Virus record (IMG/VR): IMGVR_UViG_3300032323_001221
Span: 1-31,910 of that record
Reading direction: 5' to 3' (one strand)
Length of the DNA stretch: 31,910 nucleotides
Source of the DNA: a virus
The number at the start of each line of letters is the position of its first letter. Position 1 is the first letter of the stretch. Under the pieces are notes generated by a model. That model saw nothing but the letters and a program-made list of their open reading frames with translations, did not search any database and was not told the DNA's origin. Below, piece after piece: positions 21,090-28,982 of the stretch. The translations under genes and the position numbers were made by a program.

Positions 21090-23446
21090 TATGCGTAAAT
21101 AACTTTATTAATAATTCCGTTTGTTGTATTTCCTGTTATATAAAGCGTTTTATTTGATTTATCAGACGCAATATATCCCACGGCGTTATCAGTTATTAAT
21201 GTTAAAACCATTGATTTAATACTTAATAAAGTTGTTAAATCAAAAATAGAAAGTTTCATGTAATTTGTTGAAGCAAAACCACCAATTACAAATAAAAAGT
21301 TTTCCGTTTCATCAAAATCAATATAATTAGCATTTAATGTATTTTGCAACGAATTTATTAATGTTAAAGTTGTTGAAGTTGTTGTTTCATAAAACAAAAT
21401 TCGACTTCCAGCAACCGCGACAATTCTATTTATTGACGGAATATATTTTATTGATCTTGCATTATTCGCAGCCCCGCTAATTGGAGCAAAAGCCAAAGTA
21501 TTTGTCGATTTATTAAATCCAAAAATACCTGTATTAACTGTTCCAATTAATAAACCCGCTTGCGGTCCTGATGTAACTAATGTTAATTCAAAAGTATTTG
21601 AAGCCCCCGCGCTAATTGTAACGCCTGTTCTCGCATAGGTTGAATGATTAATAACATTCATTGTTGTACCATTGTAAGCGTAAACGTTACCCGTAACGCT
21701 GGAATCGTCGTAAACGCCCCTACAACCAGCCGTTAAACCCGTTACCGCCGTCGAACCAAGCGAAACACCCGTTGAAGCGGTAAAACGATTTATAACATTT
21801 ACTCCACTAAACGCCCAAACTTGCCCCGTTTGAGCTACAAAAACAAGCCCCGAAGCACCCGTTACGCTTGTGGTACTTAATGCCTCTGATGTTTGCGTAT
21901 CGTAACAAATAACATTTCCCGTTGTCGTATTTGCGACGAAAATTCTATTACTTCCCGGAACTTTTACAATCGCATTTGCACCCGAAAAACCAATGTACTC
22001 ACGTTCGACGTATGGAATCGAACCAACAGAAACAATTGAAGGTAAATCGAGTTTTTCAATAGTTCGCCACCCTTTTGACGCGCTCCCATTTGTTGAATAA
22101 AACTTTCGTGCCGTTGGGCTTGTTTCGTCGTTTACTAATTCAAAAGTTCTATTTGCGGTTAAATCCCCGCCGCCTGTTATTGATTTCGTACCGCTTAAAG
22201 TTCGAGCATTTGTAACGGGGGTAAAACCTAAAGCCGTCGCAATTGTTTTATTTTTCCAAAGTTGCGTTGAACTTTCATAAAATAAACCCTCATTATTTGC
22301 AACCGAAGAAATTGAAACATCGTGTAAACTTTCTATTTCTAAAACTTCAGCAATTTTAAAAATTATTCGCCCCTGATTTGGATGCGAACGGGCGCAAAAC
22401 CCTATAAAAATTTCATAGTTTGGATGCGCTGGAATAGTTGAAGTAATACCGCCCGCAACGGTTGAAGATAAATAAAGTAAATCCCCCGCAGAAAAAGCCG
22501 AAGTGTTTAAATCGTGCGCGCTTCCAGAAACCGCTACAAATCCGTCTGAATTATTAGGAATATTTGCCGTAACCCAACCAATTGTTTTTTTTGAATTAAC
22601 ATTATTTGCCTGAGCTAAAACCGCGTTTGGACGGTTTCCCGTTGCCCCCGATAAATAAACTATTTGCCCCTTTGTTAATGTGGACCCCGTCGAATTTCTA
22701 ACCACAATTTGTACCGTTTCGGCTTTGTCTACGTTCCCGTCGTTATCCGTGTCGTAAACGCTTTTAAACATATCCCCGCCGCCGATAGTTTGTAAAGCCC
22801 AAACCGCATTATCTAAAGTATTATCGGAACAGATATAAACATTTCCATTATCTAAAACCCAACGCGAACCAATTACAAAACCTTTTGTTATATCGTCAAA
22901 CTCATTCGGAATTTGTGTGAACGTATAACGAACCTCACGAATAGTAAAACCGTTTTGCTCCATTACGTATAACCGCCCCGCTTCCCACTTCAATTCGTAA
23001 TCAATCGAACAAATTTGCGCGATACCTTTCGCCCCACCTAAACCCGCGTCGGTTGTACCTTTTTTAAATTTCGCGCCGTTATCGAATAATAAACCCGCGT
23101 TAGTAAATTCAATATTATTATCGGTTGTATTTCCTAAATCGGTTACTTGCTGCAAAGTTCCAACGCCAGCGCCACCGCCGCCCGTTCCGTAATCCCCTAA
23201 AATAATATATAATTCATTCAGGAAATCGGAACCCGAAACAGGAAAAACCGAAGTAGCCCCGTTTATTAATTCAACTTCGTCGTAATTTATTTCAATATTA
23301 CTTTGATTAATAAAAGTAATTCTAACAATATTACCCAAATTAAACAACCGCAAACCGTCTTTTAAAACGTCGTAATTATTTGTTAAATCATTTCTTAAAT
23401 CGACTATTTCTATTCGACCGCCCGCGTTCGTTATTGTAACGTCCAT
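21089..23446 (-). CDS. Tail fibre / receptor-binding protein with C-terminal beta-propeller-like domain
   Basis: This encodes 785 residues. The N-terminal 100 residues are beta-rich with a Gly-rich hinge (GDYGTGGGGAGVGTLQQVTD near 108-127). A calcium-loop-like DTDNDGNVDKAE lies near 235. Residues about 480-785 show repeated hydrophobic blades: IVKVPGSNRIFVANTTTGNV, GLVFVAQTGQVWAFSG, GVYDDSSVTGNVYAYNG, IKYIPSINRIVAVAGSRI and NFLFVIGGFAS, the look of a six- or seven-bladed propeller of the YVTN/NHL type. In phages this fold at a fibre tip usually binds the host surface. It abuts the connector gene. Confidence 0.65.
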   Translation of the reverse strand: MDVTITNAGGRIEIVDLRNDLTNNYDVLKDGLRLFNLGNIVRITFINQSNIEINYDEVELINGATSVFPVSGSDFLNELYIILGDYGTGGGGAGVGTLQQVTDLGNTTDNNIEFTNAGLLFDNGAKFKKGTTDAGLGGAKGIAQICSIDYELKWEAGRLYVMEQNGFTIREVRYTFTQIPNEFDDITKGFVIGSRWVLDNGNVYICSDNTLDNAVWALQTIGGGDMFKSVYDTDNDGNVDKAETVQIVVRNSTGSTLTKGQIVYLSGATGNRPNAVLAQANNVNSKKTIGWVTANIPNNSDGFVAVSGSAHDLNTSAFSAGDLLYLSSTVAGGITSTIPAHPNYEIFIGFCARSHPNQGRIIFKIAEVLEIESLHDVSISSVANNEGLFYESSTQLWKNKTIATALGFTPVTNARTLSGTKSITGGGDLTANRTFELVNDETSPTARKFYSTNGSASKGWRTIEKLDLPSIVSVGSIPYVEREYIGFSGANAIVKVPGSNRIFVANTTTGNVICYDTQTSEALSTTSVTGASGLVFVAQTGQVWAFSGVNVINRFTASTGVSLGSTAVTGLTAGCRGVYDDSSVTGNVYAYNGTTMNVINHSTYARTGVTISAGASNTFELTLVTSGPQAGLLIGTVNTGIFGFNKSTNTLAFAPISGAANNARSIKYIPSINRIVAVAGSRILFYETTTSTTLTLINSLQNTLNANYIDFDETENFLFVIGGFASTNYMKLSIFDLTTLLSIKSMVLTLITDNAVGYIASDKSNKTLYITGNTTNGIINKVIYA

Positions 23447-23986
23447 TTAAAAAAGTTTTCTTTTAAAAATACTTTTATTCCCTTTTACCGCGCCTAAATA
23501 AGACGTTCCCCTATGATTAATTCGCCCGCGAAAATTGCAGCTTTTTTCCCATTCGGGGTAATCTTCAAAATTATCATTTAAAAAATCAATTAATCTTTTT
23601 GCGTATTCCTGAGCCGAACCGCGCGCCGCTTGAATCGTCCTTTGCAAAGTTGGTTCGGGGACCATATCGGAAAAATCCGTTTTCTTTGAAACAACCCCGT
23701 AAGCGGTAACGGTTGTTTGATTTTGTGCAAGCAAACGCGAATAAGCCGAATAACAAAGAAACCCCGCGTATTGTGCTTTTAATTCGGGGTAATAATAAGT
23801 TGCTGGAAACGTAGGCGGCGTTACTTCGGTAAAAAGTTTTAAATATAAATCTTTTCCCAAAAGTTCGTATAAATCCAATTCCTGAGCTTCGATAATATAC
23901 GGATCTAAACGCGCTTCGGGTACATTATCAGAAATAGCCCGAAACATTTGAATATCAGAAACCGAAATTAATTTAATTGTTTGCAT
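23447..23986 (-). CDS. Head-tail connector protein (DUF6712-like)
   Basis: This encodes 179 residues that are helical from the start: IKLISVSDIQMFRAISDNV, then ARLDPYIIEAQELDLYELLG, and a tyrosine-rich LKAQYAGFLCYSAYSRLLAQ segment. The order of helices and the 'IxEAQxxDLxxLLG' motif match the connector family seen in Bacteroidota phages (DUF6712, gp6-like). The end carries basic residues (NKSIFKRKLF). The start overlaps the portal gene by 14 bases, which fits a head-tail joint encoded with the portal. Confidence 0.7.
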   Translation of the reverse strand: MQTIKLISVSDIQMFRAISDNVPEARLDPYIIEAQELDLYELLGKDLYLKLFTEVTPPTFPATYYYPELKAQYAGFLCYSAYSRLLAQNQTTVTAYGVVSKKTDFSDMVPEPTLQRTIQAARGSAQEYAKRLIDFLNDNFEDYPEWEKSCNFRGRINHRGTSYLGAVKGNKSIFKRKLF

Positions 23987-25322
23987 TTTGTCTAAATGGA
24001 TTTAAAATTTGTTCGATTTGCTCATTCGCTAAAATTGGAAACGAAGCCCCGATAATTGCTTTCGCAGTTTCAAAAGGGTAAACCCCGTTTGCAACGTTCG
24101 TCAATATATCAGTCAATAAATTGATTTGAACGCGATTTAATGCGTTTTGCGGCGGTTTAATATCCGTTTCAATATTCTGTATTAAATTATTATTTTGAGC
24201 CGTTAAAACGTTCGTTTCAACACATGCCGCCGTGTTCAATTGTAAAGGCAAAATAGAAACGGGCTTTCCGATTAAACGCGAAAACTGTTCTTCGAAAACT
24301 ATTCGATCGGGTTCGGTTTCGGAATTGTAAATAATATACGCTTCTATTAATTCGCTCGACGTTGCTAAACTTCCCGGCTGCAATACGCCCGCCAAAATGT
24401 TAGGAATAGCGAAGCATTTAACAATAGCTTGTTCTACGCTTTTTTCGTGGTATTCAAAACGGTTATCCACGCCCGAACCCGCATTAAAAGGCGTGAACGT
24501 TGGGGCTTGTTGCCCCGGTTCGACCTCTACATACATTATATTCCCCGCGCCGTCCGCACCTTGAAATTCGGTTAAAACTTGCTGCTTTTGAAATCTAATA
24601 TTTTCGGATTCAGAAACCCCATAATCGATATACATTCCCGAACTTGTAAAAGACGTGCGAATGTTTTTATTTTTATAAAGTTTTGCTTGGTAATCCGTTT
24701 CAATATCTTCAGCTACGGGATCCGCTAAACCTACGGGATAAGCGTTAAAACCCGCCTGTGAATACCAAAGAACTTGACCGGGATATTTTGCGGCTTTTTC
24801 TGCATAATTAGCCCCTTCCATTTCGTTTATTTCCTCAATTACTTTCGAAGGATCAAAGCGGTTTAAATAAACAATATCGGCGCGGTTAAACTTACTTATT
24901 TGACTTGACCCGTCCCAATTATTATAATACGCAATTTGCCCGTTTAAAGCTAAACGCGTGTCCTGAAAAGGCATATAATTACGTTCGATAATTTGCCCCA
25001 AACCATTATATTTTACGTGGACCGCAAAACCATACAACGCGGCGTAATCATTCGCGCAAAGGTTTAATAACTTATCCATTGTAACGCCGTTGCGATTTGT
25101 AACGGATTTATAAATTAATGGATCGGAAAACCCCCTTCCAACTATAAACCGTCTAAAACGATTTACGCAACGTGTCGCAACACCTGAACACGCTATTAAA
25201 TCAACCATTCTTTGCGGGTAAGAATTATCGGAATCCCAACCTAATATTTTTTCCTGTTTTAACGAAGTTATAATTAATCGTTTATTACTTCGCGGTATTG
25301 TTATTCGGCTTCCGTTTTCCAT
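23973..25322 (-). CDS. Portal protein
   Basis: This encodes 449 residues, in the usual size range for a portal of small siphophages. Typical segments are MVDLIACSGVATRCVNRFRR (38-57), LCANDYAALYGFAVHVKYNG near 88, DIVYLNRFDPSKVIEE near 149, and the clip/wing pattern AIVKCFAIPNILAGVLQPGS near 302. The last segment (FAIP--LAG then SSELIEAYIIYNSETEP) is diagnostic of portal proteins. It forms the ring through which DNA enters. Unusually, it comes after the capsid gene in the transcription order rather than before. Confidence 0.9.
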   Translation of the reverse strand: MENGSRITIPRSNKRLIITSLKQEKILGWDSDNSYPQRMVDLIACSGVATRCVNRFRRFIVGRGFSDPLIYKSVTNRNGVTMDKLLNLCANDYAALYGFAVHVKYNGLGQIIERNYMPFQDTRLALNGQIAYYNNWDGSSQISKFNRADIVYLNRFDPSKVIEEINEMEGANYAEKAAKYPGQVLWYSQAGFNAYPVGLADPVAEDIETDYQAKLYKNKNIRTSFTSSGMYIDYGVSESENIRFQKQQVLTEFQGADGAGNIMYVEVEPGQQAPTFTPFNAGSGVDNRFEYHEKSVEQAIVKCFAIPNILAGVLQPGSLATSSELIEAYIIYNSETEPDRIVFEEQFSRLIGKPVSILPLQLNTAACVETNVLTAQNNNLIQNIETDIKPPQNALNRVQINLLTDILTNVANGVYPFETAKAIIGASFPILANEQIEQILNPFRQNANN

Positions 25323-25341
25323 TTCGAAAAGAATGATTTAA

Positions 25342-25881
25342 TTAAATTGTTTTTTTTGGTAAACGCCCTCCCCTTTTTTTTGTAATCTTTTCAAGTTTCG
25401 GAGCTTCAAATTTAGCGGAATCAATATGCGTTTCTTCGGGCAAAGTTTCCAAACTAATTTCTTTTTTTGCTGGTTTTTCAATTAATTGAAAAAACTTCGA
25501 AAACTGTGGATTTTGTTTTAAAATCGCATCAATTTTTTCATCCGTTGCGTTTTCAATTGTAAGCGTGTCGGGGCTTCCAAACATTCTAAATGAAGTTGTA
25601 AGCATTTTGTATTTCTTCAATTGTGCCATTGGTTTTTTATTAATTTGTTTTATTTCTAAATTCAAATTTACGGAATTATCCCAACCCTCGCCCTTAGTCG
25701 AAATTTTCTTTAATTCGAAATAAGCATCAATAGCACATTGAAAACAACGCGCGCCCCTCGGTTCGCGCCCTGTAATGGCTGTATAAAGTTGAAAAACCCT
25801 TTGCATTGCATCCGAATTACGCGAATGTAGCAAAGGGCTTTTTAATTCATCCAGCTCATTTTTTAGCTGGTCTAAAATCAA
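25342..25881 (-). CDS. Protein of unknown function between tube-like and portal genes
   Basis: This encodes 179 residues. Residues 40-53 contain a Cys pair with a basic turn (RGARCFQCAIDAYF). The middle has LTTSFRMFGSPDTLTIENAT, and the C-terminus is Lys-rich (KKRGGRLPKKTI). The start overlaps the tube-like gene by 4 bases and the end lies 20 bases before the portal. The small Cys-x2-Cys domain could bind a metal or be structural. No family is recognised; a minor head protein is suggested by position only. Confidence 0.5.
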   Translation of the reverse strand: MILDQLKNELDELKSPLLHSRNSDAMQRVFQLYTAITGREPRGARCFQCAIDAYFELKKISTKGEGWDNSVNLNLEIKQINKKPMAQLKKYKMLTTSFRMFGSPDTLTIENATDEKIDAILKQNPQFSKFFQLIEKPAKKEISLETLPEETHIDSAKFEAPKLEKITKKRGGRLPKKTI

Positions 25882-26459
25882 TCGAACAAACTTGCTAAAA
25901 ACGCTTTTGTAGTCGCGTAGTCCGTATCAAACAAAGTAGCTGGCAAATATGGTTCTTTGATTTGTTCTGAAGAACCTAAAGTAATATTATAAGCCCCTTG
26001 TGTTTCCTGATCGTTTACAATACGTTCTAAAACATTAATTGTTAATCCCGAACGTAAACCGTAAATTTCAAAAGGTACTTGACCCGTAGACCCCGCAAAG
26101 TTATTTTCGACGATTGCAACAACTTTTACGTTTGTCATGTATTCCAATTGTTGTTTAATATTTGCAGCATTATCGAAAACTTTAAACATACATTCATGCT
26201 GAAAAGTGTTTGAATAACGCGCTTTTACTAAAGAACTTTTTGGATCAATAGAATTATTTTTACCCTCAAAACGAAACAATGAAGCACCCGCTTCGAGTGT
26301 GAAACTTTCAATTAAGTTTGGATTCGTCAAACTCTCTGTAATACTTGCAATATCAGCAAAGTTTACAAGATATAACATATCTTTTACACCCGCCGAAATC
26401 GGTTTGGTGCAATCTAAAAAAATATCGGCATTTATACCGGGACAACTAACGCTTGGCAT
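25878..26459 (-). CDS. Virion structural protein, possibly the major tail tube protein
   Basis: This encodes 193 residues from the ATG at 26459. The open frame goes up to 26504, but the 15 extra residues would fall inside the terminator hairpin at 26484-26513, and MPSVSCPGINADIF looks like the true start. The protein is beta-rich with short polar loops (VKVVAIVENNFAGSTGQVPF; GLRSGLTINVLERI; QGAYNITLGSSEQIKEPYLP). It directly follows the major capsid gene and has the size and strand pattern of a tube protein, but no firm family match is possible by eye. Confidence 0.45.
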   Translation of the reverse strand: MPSVSCPGINADIFLDCTKPISAGVKDMLYLVNFADIASITESLTNPNLIESFTLEAGASLFRFEGKNNSIDPKSSLVKARYSNTFQHECMFKVFDNAANIKQQLEYMTNVKVVAIVENNFAGSTGQVPFEIYGLRSGLTINVLERIVNDQETQGAYNITLGSSEQIKEPYLPATLFDTDYATTKAFLASLFD

Positions 26460-26483
26460 AGTTTTAAATTTTTTATTAGTGAA

Positions 26484-26513
26484 TAAAAAGCGGGGAAAAA
26501 TCAATTCCCCCGC
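26484..26513 (-). terminator. Terminator after the major capsid gene
   Basis: On the minus strand GCGGGG (26513-26508) pairs with CCCCGC (26495-26490) across a 12-base loop and is followed by TTTTTA. It lies between the capsid stop (26523) and the ATG at 26459. It would partly stop transcription so that capsid is made in larger amounts than the genes after it. Confidence 0.75.
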
Positions 26514-26522
26514 AATTAAATT

Positions 26523-27575
26523 TTAGTATGCAACTTGAATTAAATAATCTTGCATCAATTTCGCATCTACGCGATATTTGCCCTTAAAATTATTTAGTTC
26601 GGTATCTTCAGAATAATAAACTTTGAATGTTTCCGCATCCGCTAATTTATCACTTCCAACCGCTAAATTCATTTTAGTCGTTAATAGTGCGCGGTGCGGT
26701 AAATCGTAGGTTGTACCATTATCGAAATCCGCTTGAATTGTACGATCCCAAAAATCCATTCCGTAAATAGTTACGTTTCTATAACGAAGTGTTGAATAGC
26801 CGTTTTCAATACGAATAAACGAAGCATCCGCCCCCTGAGATTCCAAATACGCTGCGTAGTTTTCTAATAGCGTAGTGGTAACAATCATAATTTTATCGGG
26901 TGCGCTTTTTAAACGTGAATCAGCCGAAGCCATTAATTTCTGAAAAGTTGTAAACGCTTTGTTTGCAGCTAAATTTAATTGAGCCGTTTTTGAAGCTCCA
27001 GCATTTTCAGAAATTGCAACACGGCGCGCAGCATCCCCAGCAACAACCGCGAAAATTTGCTTCCATAAACCATCGATAATTGTATAATCTGTTAACGAAA
27101 CGCCATCCGTAATTTTACCGCCATCGTCTACGTTTTCCGCATCCTTGTCGTTAAACCAAATAATACGAAGTAAATCTTCCTGAGCCGCCGCAGTCATACG
27201 ATCTACTACGAAACTTGCAATTGTCGTTCCTGTTACGTCGCTGCGGTCCATTCCTAATCTTTGAGCGTAAACCCAAAAAGAATTTACCAAATCTTCAGCG
27301 CATAACTGCAACCAAATTTTAAGGTTTTCAGGTTCCCAAAACTTTTCAGTCATTGGAATATTATTCGAGCTTACACCCGAACCGCAACCCGCGTCCTTTT
27401 TAGTAATTTTTGACAATGTACCCAAAAACGGAATTTGTTTTTTAGTAACGATTCCGTCGTAAACTGTCATCAAATCTGCAACCGCTGGATTTTCGAAAAT
27501 GCTTTCTATTACCGCTTCGCCTATGTCTTTTGCCTCTTGACCGTTGAAGGTCAAATCTGAAGGATTTAAAATCAT
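26523..27575 (-). CDS. Major capsid protein (HK97 fold)
   Basis: This encodes 350 residues beginning MILNPSDLTFNGQEAKDIGE. Features typical of Bacteroidota HK97-type capsids are the N-terminal IESIFENPAVADLMTVYDGI region, a Cys/Gly loop AGCGSGVSS near 62, a helix with RLGMDRSDVTGTT near 106 and a final AKLMQDYLIQVAY. It lies 34 bases downstream of the protease-scaffold gene. Its own terminator follows directly, consistent with high expression. Confidence 0.85.
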   Translation of the reverse strand: MILNPSDLTFNGQEAKDIGEAVIESIFENPAVADLMTVYDGIVTKKQIPFLGTLSKITKKDAGCGSGVSSNNIPMTEKFWEPENLKIWLQLCAEDLVNSFWVYAQRLGMDRSDVTGTTIASFVVDRMTAAAQEDLLRIIWFNDKDAENVDDGGKITDGVSLTDYTIIDGLWKQIFAVVAGDAARRVAISENAGASKTAQLNLAANKAFTTFQKLMASADSRLKSAPDKIMIVTTTLLENYAAYLESQGADASFIRIENGYSTLRYRNVTIYGMDFWDRTIQADFDNGTTYDLPHRALLTTKMNLAVGSDKLADAETFKVYYSEDTELNNFKGKYRVDAKLMQDYLIQVAY

Positions 27576-27609
27576 TTTTTTATTTATTTAAAAGGTAATT
27601 AAATTGAAA

Positions 27610-28677
27610 TTAGTTTTTTGCTCTTTGATTTGGTTTGATTTGCGACTTATCAAAAGACGAAACCGCCTTTGTTTTCGAAGCACCTTCAGCGCGTCCCGGT
27701 CCTGTTTGAACTGTTCTTTGTGCTTTTGCGCTTGGGGTAAATTCGCCCGTAATGTTTGAAAGGTTTGCAATAATCGGTTGAACTTCAGCTAAAGCCGTTT
27801 CAAGTTCTGTAATACGTGCTTGCATTTCTTCAACAGATTGAGCCGCAACGGGGTTAATTTCGGTAATTAAACCGCTAACCGTTACGATTACTAAACCTGA
27901 ATCTAAAGTATGCGTTCCGTCGGGTGCATATTCGCCCGTTTCAACCAAATAAACTTCGTCCCCAATTGCTGGTTCCGCTGCTTCGGTTTGAATAAAAATA
28001 GCGGTTCCATCTTCTAAAAAAGCATCTAGATTTTTTACCGCTTCGCCTGATAGGGCTTTCAAAGCGCGTTTTGCAATCGCTTTAAAGTTTTGTAAATTAA
28101 AGTTTGGCTTGTTCATTTTTGAGTTTGTTAAATTATTGTTTGAATTGTTTTCGTTATATAATGCAACCGCTTTCATAGTATCTATAACCTCAGTCGCGAA
28201 ACCCATTTTAACCGCTTCGCTCGCGGTATAATAAGTTTCTATTTTCATCCATTGTAAAATTTCGGATATATCAATTCCGATTTTTTTAGAATAGAATTTT
28301 GCCAACATTTTTTCTTCTTCTTTCAACATCGACGCGTATTTTTGCATCGAAGCCGCATCCCCTTCATTCGCGCCCCACGGGTTATGAATCATAAATTCTG
28401 AATTGCTTGTAATTTTTCGAACGGGTGCCGCTAAAAAAATAACTGTTGCAATACTTTTGCATTCGCCTTCAGCAATTGTTTCTAAATTAAAACCTATTTG
28501 TTTTGCTTGCGAAACTAAATAATCATAAATCGCATACCCCTCCGAAACAAAACCGCCGGGCGAATGGATGTGAGCCGTTACCGTTTCCCCTGAATGGACC
28601 GCGCCCAATTGCTCAATAACATTTTTCAAAAAAACGTCTTGACCGATTACGCCGTATAAATAAATATGATGATTCAT
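27610..28677 (-). CDS. Prohead protease (ClpP-like) fused to a scaffold domain
   Basis: This encodes 355 residues. Residues 1-175 are a ClpP-type serine protease: IHSPGGFVSEGYAIYDYL at 37-54, a Ser75 nucleophile in GECKSIATVIFLAA, and His98 in FMIHNPWG. An Asn-rich linker (ENNSNNNLTNSK, about 176-187) leads to residues 188-355, which form a charged helical scaffold-like domain with EEMQARITELETALAEVQP. An in-frame ATG (Met188, 28116) with an A-rich leader (AACAAACTCAAAAATG) may start a separate scaffold protein, as in lambda C/Nu3. The protease clears the scaffold from the prohead. It lies directly upstream of the capsid gene. Confidence 0.8.
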   Translation of the reverse strand: MNHHIYLYGVIGQDVFLKNVIEQLGAVHSGETVTAHIHSPGGFVSEGYAIYDYLVSQAKQIGFNLETIAEGECKSIATVIFLAAPVRKITSNSEFMIHNPWGANEGDAASMQKYASMLKEEEKMLAKFYSKKIGIDISEILQWMKIETYYTASEAVKMGFATEVIDTMKAVALYNENNSNNNLTNSKMNKPNFNLQNFKAIAKRALKALSGEAVKNLDAFLEDGTAIFIQTEAAEPAIGDEVYLVETGEYAPDGTHTLDSGLVIVTVSGLITEINPVAAQSVEEMQARITELETALAEVQPIIANLSNITGEFTPSAKAQRTVQTGPGRAEGASKTKAVSSFDKSQIKPNQRAKN

Positions 28678-28730
28678 TTGTCAAATGTATTTAGATAGTT
28701 AAATTGAAAGTTTATCATTTTAGTTGTAAA

Positions 28731-28982
28731 TCATTTTTCTTGAATCCATTTTAACGCCCTGTATATTGTTTGAATCCCGCAATTGTATTTATTTGCAGCG
28801 TTATAAATCGCATCCATTCGCGTTTGACCTATCTTTTGGAATGTATCGACATCGTAATAAATGTTTCGATATTTAATTGCAAACGGTTCTATTAATCCCG
28901 CTTTATAAAGTGAAATTATTTCGCCCGAATCACTCAAACGTTTTATAATTTCTAATCGAGTTTCCTGTTTAGATTGTACCAT
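28731..28982 (-). CDS. Small HTH-like protein overlapping the tape-measure end
   Basis: This encodes 83 residues whose C-terminal half reads DAIYNAANKYNCGIQTIYRA, a helix-turn-helix-like pattern (helix, C/G turn, recognition helix with R and K). The N-terminal helix (RLEIIKRLSDSG) is charged. It overlaps the tape-measure end by 14 bases and is followed by a gap of 53 bases before the protease gene. It may be a small DNA-binding regulator between the tail and head modules, or a head-completion protein; the sequence does not decide. Confidence 0.5.
   Translation of the reverse strand: MVQSKQETRLEIIKRLSDSGEIISLYKAGLIEPFAIKYRNIYYDVDTFQKIGQTRMDAIYNAANKYNCGIQTIYRALKWIQEK

Noticed and set aside
28680-28690. 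TACATTTG (-7-like) before the protease gene
   Set aside because: It ends only a few bases before the ATG at 28677, leaving no leader, and there is no -33 box at a suitable distance.
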